A stretch of DNA of 64,000 nucleotides from Actinoplanes missouriensis 431 (lineage in GTDB: Bacteria > Actinomycetota > Actinomycetes > Mycobacteriales > Micromonosporaceae), in assembly GCF_000284295.1 (NCBI RefSeq), contig NC_017093.1, positions 248,001 to 312,000 on the forward strand, given 5' to 3'. Below are positions 58,547 through 64,000 of the stretch, in pieces. The translations under genes were made by a program, and so were the position numbers. The notes under the pieces were generated by a model, which saw only the letters and a list, made by a program, of their open reading frames with translations, did no database searches and was not told the origin of the DNA. The first letter of the stretch is position 1. Each line of letters begins with the position of its first letter.

Positions 58547-60079
58547 ATGGGAGAACTGCAACTTCCCGCCATCGACTACGGCGCTCTGGCGCCGATGTTG
58601 ATTCTCTTCGGAGCGGCCTGCGTCGGCGTCCTGGTCGAGGTGCTCACCCCGAAGAAGGCCCGCAACGCGGTGCAGCTGACGCTGGCGCTTGTCGCGGTGG
58701 TGGCGGCGCTGGTGGCCGTGGTGCTGCAGCGGGACACCCGGGTCACCACGATCGGCGGCGCGGTCGCCATCGACGGGCCGTCGCTCTTCCTCCAGGGCTC
58801 GATCCTGGTGCTCGGCGCGGTGTCGCTGCTGCTGATCGGTGAGCGGTCGATCGAGAAGGGCGGCGCGTTCGTGTCGCAGGCCGCGATCACGGTCGGCTCC
58901 CAGAAGGACCTGCGGCAGGCCGGCGGCGCGCCCGGCGCCACCGAGGTCTACCCGCTCACCTCGTTCGCGCTCGGCGGCATGATGCTCTTCGTCGCGGCGA
59001 ACGACCTGCTCACCATGTTCGTGGCCCTCGAGGTCTTCTCGCTGCCGCTCTACCTGCTCTGCGCGCTGGCCCGCCGCCGGCGTCTGCTCAGCCAGGAGGC
59101 GGCGCTGAAGTACTTCCTGCTCGGCTCGTACGCCTCGGCGTTCTTCCTGTTCGGCGTGGCCTTCATCTACGGCTTCGCGGGCGGGATCCGGCTGGAGAAC
59201 GTGCAGGCCGCGGTCGCGAACCCGCAGCGGAGCCAGGTGCTGCTCTACGCCGGCTTCGGGCTGATCGCGATCGGTCTGCTCTTCAAGGCCGCGCTGGCGC
59301 CGTTCCACGTCTGGACGCCGGACGTCTACCAGGGCGCCCCGACACCCGTCACCGCGTTCATGGCGGCCTGCACCAAGGTCGCCGCGTTCGGCGCGCTGCT
59401 GCGCATCCTGTACGTCGCGTTCGCGGGGGTGCAGTGGGACTTCCAGCCGGTCCTCGGCACGATCGCGGTGCTGACCATGTTCGTCGGCGCGATCCTGGCG
59501 GTCACCCAGACCGACCTGAAGCGGCTGCTCGCCTACTCGTCGATCGCGAACGCCGGCTACCTGCTGGTCGGCGTCCTCGCGATGAACTCCGAGGGCCTGG
59601 CCAGCACGATGTTCTACCTGGTCGCGTACGGGTTCTCGGTGCTCGCGGCGTTCGCGATCATCAGCCTGGTGCGGGACGCCGACGGCGAGGCCACCCACCT
59701 GTCCCGGTGGGCCGGCATCGGCCGGAAGAGCCCGCTGCTCGCCGCCACGTTCACGTTCATCCTGCTGGCCTTCGCCGGCATTCCGCTGACCAGTGGCTTC
59801 ATGAGCAAGTTCGCGGTCTTCGGGGCGGCGATCGAGGGCGGGCAGACCTGGCTCGTGATCTTCGGTGTCATCTCCAGCATGCTGCTGGCGTTCCCGTACT
59901 TGCGGGTCGTCGTGCTGATGTGGCTCTCCGAGCCGGGTGAGACGACGCCTGCGGTCTCCATCCCGGGATTCCTGACCGCCACGGCGCTGACCCTCGGCGT
60001 GCTCGCCACGGTGGCGCTGGGCGTGATCCCGGCGCCCCTGCTGGACCTGACCGAGCAGGCGGGCCAGTTCGTCCGCTGA
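58547..60079 (+). CDS. nuoN: NADH-quinone oxidoreductase subunit N
   Basis: 510 residues, third antiporter-like subunit. Conserved LFVALEVFSLPLYLLCAL, FKAALAPFHVWTPDVYQGAPTPVTAFMA and QTDLKRLLAYSSIANAGYLLVG. ATG 58547, 3 bases after nuoM. Last gene of the nuo operon; a strong terminator follows 16 bases later. Confidence 0.97.
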   Translation: MGELQLPAIDYGALAPMLILFGAACVGVLVEVLTPKKARNAVQLTLALVAVVAALVAVVLQRDTRVTTIGGAVAIDGPSLFLQGSILVLGAVSLLLIGERSIEKGGAFVSQAAITVGSQKDLRQAGGAPGATEVYPLTSFALGGMMLFVAANDLLTMFVALEVFSLPLYLLCALARRRRLLSQEAALKYFLLGSYASAFFLFGVAFIYGFAGGIRLENVQAAVANPQRSQVLLYAGFGLIAIGLLFKAALAPFHVWTPDVYQGAPTPVTAFMAACTKVAAFGALLRILYVAFAGVQWDFQPVLGTIAVLTMFVGAILAVTQTDLKRLLAYSSIANAGYLLVGVLAMNSEGLASTMFYLVAYGFSVLAAFAIISLVRDADGEATHLSRWAGIGRKSPLLAATFTFILLAFAGIPLTSGFMSKFAVFGAAIEGGQTWLVIFGVISSMLLAFPYLRVVVLMWLSEPGETTPAVSIPGFLTATALTLGVLATVALGVIPAPLLDLTEQAGQFVR

Positions 60080-60095
60080 CCGCGTCCGACCACTG

Positions 60096-60124
60096 ACAGG
60101 CCCCGGTGACACACCGGGGCCTGT
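60096..60124 (+). terminator. Terminator of the nuo operon
   Basis: ACAGGCCCCGGTG-ACA-CACCGGGGCCTGT, a perfect 13-bp stem 16 bases after nuoN, followed by a pyrimidine-rich stretch. Confidence 0.9.
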
Positions 60125-60291
60125 CTCGTCTGCCACATCCACCGGGCCGAATGCCGGGCGATCCGGGCTCGGGTCCGGCAAGGGTTGGGGGGCGGGCTCA
60201 GGCCGTACCCGATGGTGTCGGATTTTTGATCTTGTCCCTTGCCACCCTGGGACAGAATCCGTCGGACCCGTATGGCATCGTGAGATGCGTG

Positions 60292-61305
60292 GTGAGCACC
60301 GGTGATCTGACGCTGTCGTCGCTGGGCCTCGACGTCGATCCCGCAATGGACGCGTCGGTGTCGGCGACGCTGGCCGCCGTGGAGGAAGCGCTGCGAGGCC
60401 ATGTCGCCAGCGCCGACCCGCTGGTGGCCGAGGCCGCGCGCCATCTCGCCGACGCCGGGGGCAAGCGGTTCCGGCCGCTGCTGGTGGCGCTCGGGGCGCA
60501 GTTCGGTGATCCGACGTCGCCGCAGGTCGTCGACGCGGCGAACGTGGTGGAGCTGACCCACCTCGCCACGCTCTACCACGACGACGTGATGGACGAGGCG
60601 ACCGTGCGCCGCGGAGCGCCGAGCGCCAACGCGCGCTGGGGCAACTCGGTGGCGATCCTCGTCGGTGACTACCTCTTCGCGCAGGCCGCCGACCTGGCCG
60701 CCCAGCTCGGCACCGAGGCGGTGCACCTGCAGGCGCAGACGTTCGCCCGCCTGGTGCACGGCCAGATCGCCGAGACGGTCGGCCCGCGCGGCAGCGACCC
60801 CATCGAGCACTACCTGCACGTCATCGCGGAGAAAACGGCTTCGCTGATCGCCACGGCGGCCCGGTTCGGCGGCCTCTTCTCCGGCGCCCGACCCGAGCAC
60901 GTGGAGGCCCTCGCGCGGTACGGCGAGACCATCGGCATCGCCTTCCAGCTCTCCGACGACCTGCTCGACATCGCGTCCGAGTCGGTGCAGTCCGGCAAGA
61001 CCCCCGGCACCGACCTGCGTGAGGGCGTGCCGACGCTGCCGGTGCTCTACGCCCTGGCCGGTGACGACACCGACGCGTCCGCGGTCCGGCTGCGGGAGCT
61101 GCTCTCGGCCGGCCCGATCACGGACGACGCGCTGCATGCCGAGGCGTTGACGCTGCTGCGCGAGTCGGCGGCGATGAAGCAGGCGCGGGAGACGGTGCGG
61201 ACCTACGCCGAGGAGGCGCGGGCCCGGCTGGCGCCGCTGCCGGCGGGCGAGGCGAAGCGCACGATGGAGGCGCTCTGCGACTTCATCGCCGACCGCACGA
61301 GCTGA
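60292..61305 (+). CDS. Polyprenyl diphosphate synthase (menaquinone side chain)
   Basis: 337 residues. Trans-isoprenyl diphosphate synthase with both Asp-rich motifs: LYHDDVMDEA (D97, D98, D101) and FQLSDDLLDIA (D222, D223, D226), plus GGKRFRPLL and the VRRGAPSANARWGN block. It makes the long prenyl chain used for menaquinone; chain length cannot be read safely. GTG 60292 is chosen from the family N-terminus; GTGs at 60280 and 60289 are alternatives and no Shine-Dalgarno is clear. It follows the nuo terminator, so it has its own promoter. Confidence 0.9.
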   Translation: MSTGDLTLSSLGLDVDPAMDASVSATLAAVEEALRGHVASADPLVAEAARHLADAGGKRFRPLLVALGAQFGDPTSPQVVDAANVVELTHLATLYHDDVMDEATVRRGAPSANARWGNSVAILVGDYLFAQAADLAAQLGTEAVHLQAQTFARLVHGQIAETVGPRGSDPIEHYLHVIAEKTASLIATAARFGGLFSGARPEHVEALARYGETIGIAFQLSDDLLDIASESVQSGKTPGTDLREGVPTLPVLYALAGDDTDASAVRLRELLSAGPITDDALHAEALTLLRESAAMKQARETVRTYAEEARARLAPLPAGEAKRTMEALCDFIADRTS

Positions 61306-61327
61306 CCTCCGGCCCGTTTCCGGCGGA

Positions 61328-62512
61328 TCAGGTGGCTCCGTGGTGTCGTAGCAGGCGGCTGCCCACCAGCATCAGTGCTGCGGCGGAGACCATCGCCAGC
61401 GCGCCGGCCGTCCACATGGCCGGATACCCGGCATGCCCGGCCAGCGCGCCCAACCCGAGCGGACCAACGCATCCACCTGCGTAAACGCCGGTTTGGGTGA
61501 TCGAGGTGGCGGCGGCTGGAGCCTGCGGGTGCAGCCGGACCACGGCGAACGTCATCAGGCCCGGCCAGGCCCAGCCGAACCCGAAGCCGAGCACGATGCC
61601 GGCGACCATCGCGAGGGTTCCCGGTGTGGACAGCAGCGCCAGCCCGCCCGCGCCGATGGTCAGCAGCACCGCGATCACACCGACCTGCCGGTCCGGTCGC
61701 CGGTCGGCCTGCCAGCCGCCGGCGATCCGGGCGAGCGCGCAGATCGCCCCGCCGAGGGTGAGCGCCAGGCCGGCCGGTCCGGGGCTGACTCCCCGGTCGA
61801 CCGCGGAGGCGACCACGAACGTACCGAGGGCGTTCGCCGATCCGGCGGCGAGTGTCGCGGCCAGGCCGATCACCACCAGGGCGCCGGTGGCCTGGCCGGT
61901 CTCGGCGCTGCGCCGGCGGTGACCGGAGTCGCGGGGAACCAGGGGGATGGCCGCCACGGCGGCCAGGCCGGCCAGCGCGAACGCCCAGCGCCAGCCGATG
62001 GTCAGGGCCACCGCTGGTACGGCCGCGCCGGCCAGCAGCGTGCTGACCGGGATGGCCGCCTGTTTGATGCCGAACGTCAGTCCCTGGCGCCGGGCCGGCA
62101 CGTGCCGGGACAGGCTGGTGTTGCTGGCGAGCTGCCCCATCGCGTTGGCGGCCGCGCCGAGGGCGAGGATCGCCACGAGTGTCCACAGTGAGCGCGCGAG
62201 GGCCGCGACGGCGATCAGCGAGACGGCCGCGAGAGCGATGCCGCCGCAGGCGATTCGTGTCGCGCCGTAACGTTCGACGAGTGCGCCGGCCGGCACGGAG
62301 GCGAGTGCGCTCGCTCCGAAGTAGGCGGACACGGCCAATCCGAGGCCCGTCGGCGAGAAATCGAGCTCGTCGCCGACCTGAACGGCGAGTCCTCCCACCA
62401 GGAAGACGGGTATCGAAACAGCGATGGTCGTGGTAAGTGCGCCGACCGTTGCCCAGCCCGCATTTCTGCTGGTAGAACCGGTTCCGTCGGATTTGATCTT
62501 TGCGGCTCGCAC
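61328..62512 (-). CDS. MFS transporter
   Basis: 394 residues with twelve hydrophobic segments and the MFS signature between helices 2 and 3 (ALVERYGATRIA). Likely exports or imports a small molecule; the substrate cannot be read. GTG 62512 is the first plausible start; TAGTCT sits 7 bases before it, so the mRNA may be leaderless. It is divergent from an IclR regulator gene, which probably controls it. Confidence 0.85.
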   Translation of the reverse strand: MRAAKIKSDGTGSTSRNAGWATVGALTTTIAVSIPVFLVGGLAVQVGDELDFSPTGLGLAVSAYFGASALASVPAGALVERYGATRIACGGIALAAVSLIAVAALARSLWTLVAILALGAAANAMGQLASNTSLSRHVPARRQGLTFGIKQAAIPVSTLLAGAAVPAVALTIGWRWAFALAGLAAVAAIPLVPRDSGHRRRSAETGQATGALVVIGLAATLAAGSANALGTFVVASAVDRGVSPGPAGLALTLGGAICALARIAGGWQADRRPDRQVGVIAVLLTIGAGGLALLSTPGTLAMVAGIVLGFGFGWAWPGLMTFAVVRLHPQAPAAATSITQTGVYAGGCVGPLGLGALAGHAGYPAMWTAGALAMVSAAALMLVGSRLLRHHGAT

Positions 62513-62666
62513 TTGACGCAGACTATGGCAGTTTCCGGCGCTTTGGCTGCGGACAGTCCTAATGATCACACCCGCTGTGCAAATCGATCGTGATCCACAT
62601 GCTTTTGGCATTCCGTCGACGGGGGTTTCTTCATATGGTGTAAGTCCCTGGGCCTCGGAGGTAGCT

Positions 62667-63461
62667 GTGCGTGACCCCCTAGCGGAGCCGTCAGATCTCA
62701 TCCGGAGCGTGTCGCGTGCCCTGCGCGTGCTGGAGTCGGTCGGACGAGCCCCGCGTGGACTCACCGTCAAGCAGATCGCCCGGCGATGCGAGCTGACCGT
62801 CGCGACGACCTATCACCTGGTGCGAACCCTGGCCTACGAGGGCTACGTGATCCGTCGCGAGGACGGCACGTACATCGTGGGGCTGGAGATAGCCGACCGG
62901 TACCGCGAGCTGGTCTCCGCATTCCGTGGCCCGCCCGCGGTGGGCGAGGCGCTGCGCCGAGCCGCCCTGGACACGGGTTACAGCCACTATCTGGGCCGGT
63001 TCGTCGGCGGCCGGATAGCCGTGACCGCGTCGGCGGAAGGCGCGCGATCGCCGTTCCTCGACGACGTCGCGCCCGGCTTCGACGAGGGCGGCCACGCCAC
63101 CGCGCTCGGCAAGGCGCTGCTCGCCACGCTCACCCCCGACCAGCGCTCGCGCTATCTGCGGGACTACGGGATGCGCGGCTTCACCCCGGCGACGCTGACC
63201 ACGCCGGAGGCGCTGGAGGCCGATCTGGCTGCCGGTGAACGACGCGGCATGCAGATCGAAATGGGACAGTTCCGGCAAGGGCTGGCCTCGGCCGCCGTGG
63301 TCGTCGTCGCCGACCGGGACATGGAACGGCGCCTGGTGCTGGCCTGTTCGATGCCGGCCGCGGAGATGCTGACCTCGGCTCGCGTGGTCCGGGCCAAGCT
63401 CACCGCAGCCGCCCGTAACGTCGCCGAAGCGCTGTCCGGAGGCGAGTCCGCAACTGCCTGA
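62667..63461 (+). CDS. IclR-family transcriptional regulator
   Basis: 264 residues from GTG 62667 (GGAGG at a spacing of 5); ATG 62562 would add 35 unlikely residues. Winged helix RSVSRALRVLESVGRAPRGLTVKQIARRCELTVATTYHLVRTLAYEGYVIRREDGTYIVG, then the IclR effector domain (GGHATALGKALLATLTPDQRSRYL, AAVVVVADRDMERRLVLACSMPA). It is divergent from the MFS gene with 154 bases between starts, the usual layout for local control. Confidence 0.9.
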   Translation: MRDPLAEPSDLIRSVSRALRVLESVGRAPRGLTVKQIARRCELTVATTYHLVRTLAYEGYVIRREDGTYIVGLEIADRYRELVSAFRGPPAVGEALRRAALDTGYSHYLGRFVGGRIAVTASAEGARSPFLDDVAPGFDEGGHATALGKALLATLTPDQRSRYLRDYGMRGFTPATLTTPEALEADLAAGERRGMQIEMGQFRQGLASAAVVVVADRDMERRLVLACSMPAAEMLTSARVVRAKLTAAARNVAEALSGGESATA

Positions 63462-63522
63462 ACGGGTGGTGGCTCTCCGCGTTCAGGCCGCCACAGCCTG
63501 ACGAGGGGCGCTAAGGAATCGT

Positions 63523-63548
63523 TGAACCTTCGCGTCACGTGCCGCGTA
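63523..63548 (+). promoter_or_regulatory. Possible ECF sigma factor promoter
   Basis: TGAACC (63523-63528), 16 bases, CGTA (63545-63548), 40 bases before the anti-sigma factor ATG. The form resembles ECF-sigma promoters such as those described for mycobacterial SigL. Autoregulation by the cognate sigma factor would fit. Confidence 0.4.
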
Positions 63549-63588
63549 CCACAGACCGGGAGCGACGAGCCGGTTGGAGGCGGTACGC

Positions 63589-64000
63589 ATGCGGTGCGAG
63601 GACGGGCATGACGACGCCGCCTACGTGCTCGGCGCGTTGTCGCCGGGGGAGCGGGCTGCCTACGAGAGTCACCTGGCGACCTGTTCGTTCTGCCGGGAGG
63701 CGGTCGCCGACCTGGCCCGCGTGCCGGACATGCTCGATCGGCTCGACGCCGACGAGTTCGCCAAGCTGCTGGATCCGACACTCGGCGAGCAGCCCGGGCA
63801 TTTCTCGGCCGGCGGGCGCGCGGCGCTCGGCGAACGGCATCGGCCACCGCCGCGATCGCGGTTGCGCAATCTCTCGATCCGGGTGCTCAGCACCGCCGCC
63901 GCGGCAGTGCTCGTGCTGCTCATCGGCGGTGGCGTGGTGGCCTGGGGACTGAATCAGGACGCTCCCGCGGCCCCGCCGGCCGGACCCGCCGTCGCGATGA
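63589..64000 (+). CDS. Zinc-finger anti-sigma factor, 3' end outside the window
   Basis: At least 137 residues. The zf-HC2 motif H-x3-C-x2-C (SHLATCSFC, residues 28-35) follows a typical start (MRCEDGHDDAAYVLGALSPGERAAYE). A membrane helix near residues 104-124 (AAAAVLVLLIGGGVVAWGL) marks it as a membrane-anchored anti-sigma factor that holds an ECF sigma factor inactive. Start ATG 63589 with GGAGG at a spacing of 8. The partner sigma gene is not in the window; it may lie downstream. Confidence 0.88.
   Translation, partial: MRCEDGHDDAAYVLGALSPGERAAYESHLATCSFCREAVADLARVPDMLDRLDADEFAKLLDPTLGEQPGHFSAGGRAALGERHRPPPRSRLRNLSIRVLSTAAAAVLVLLIGGGVVAWGLNQDAPAAPPAGPAVAM

Noticed and set aside
56909..60346. 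Very long open frame on the minus strand opposite nuoM and nuoN (over 1,100 codons)
   Set aside because: It is a mirror of the GC-rich codon positions of nuoL-nuoN. Its protein is low-complexity (Glu, Arg, His, Gln) without domains, and the plus-strand genes are certain.

Overview
The window is high-GC actinobacterial DNA, most like a filamentous actinomycete of the Micromonosporaceae (Actinoplanes-like). Evidence: frequent GTG starts and ATGA/GTGA overlaps, futalosine-route menaquinone genes, a 14-gene nuo operon followed by a polyprenyl diphosphate synthase, and prophage genes whose closest recognisable families are from actinophages. These are judgements from reading the sequence; no database search was run.

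Layout. (1) 1-1105: the 3' part of mqnC, host menaquinone biosynthesis. (2) About 1.2-41.4 kb: one integrated element of about 40 kb lying between mqnC and menG. Its left arm (1.4-8.6 kb) looks like the transfer part of an actinomycete integrative and conjugative element (AICE): a short GntR regulator with a perfect palindromic operator, small membrane (Spd-like) proteins, an FtsK/TraSA-like DNA translocase, an XRE regulator and an AlpA-like small HTH protein. From 8.66 to 28.74 kb, almost all on the minus strand, is a complete siphovirus late region. Read 5' to 3' on that strand it runs: terminase small and large subunits, portal, MuF-like protein, scaffold, capsid, connectors, tail tube, tail chaperones with a -1 frameshift, tape measure, tail tip, lysin, small membrane proteins and holin. 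From 29.5 to 38.9 kb, also minus, is the early region: many tiny overlapping genes, a replication initiator, a UvrD-like helicase and a Sak4-like RecA-fold ATPase. From 38.99 to 41.35 kb are an excisionase-like protein, a divergent Cro/repressor pair with four palindromic operators, and a tyrosine integrase. (3) 41.5-64 kb: host genes menG, a small acidic protein, menJ, nuoA-nuoN, a polyprenyl diphosphate synthase, a divergent MFS transporter/IclR regulator pair, and the start of a zinc-finger anti-sigma factor gene.

How the genes work together. mqnC, menG, menJ and the polyprenyl synthase make and finish menaquinone; the nuo operon encodes complex I, which feeds electrons to it. The prophage sits between mqnC and menG and appears not to break either gene. 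It has all modules expected of a temperate siphovirus: integration, immunity, replication, packaging, virion and lysis.

Most unusual observations: (a) an approximately 950-residue protein at the connector position just downstream of the capsid gene. It joins a beta-rich N-terminal module, an N,N-dimethylformamidase beta-subunit-like domain, a fibronectin III domain and a C-terminal connector-like domain; (b) an AICE-type translocation module carried in a phage; (c) two separate operator systems, three copies of TACCCTAGGGTRTTG and four of the TGTGCN6GCACA type; (d) an outward-facing lipoprotein gene inserted against the grain of the capsid operon; (e) heptamer repeats inside the replication initiator gene; (f) a hairpin-rich non-coding stretch upstream of the terminase genes.
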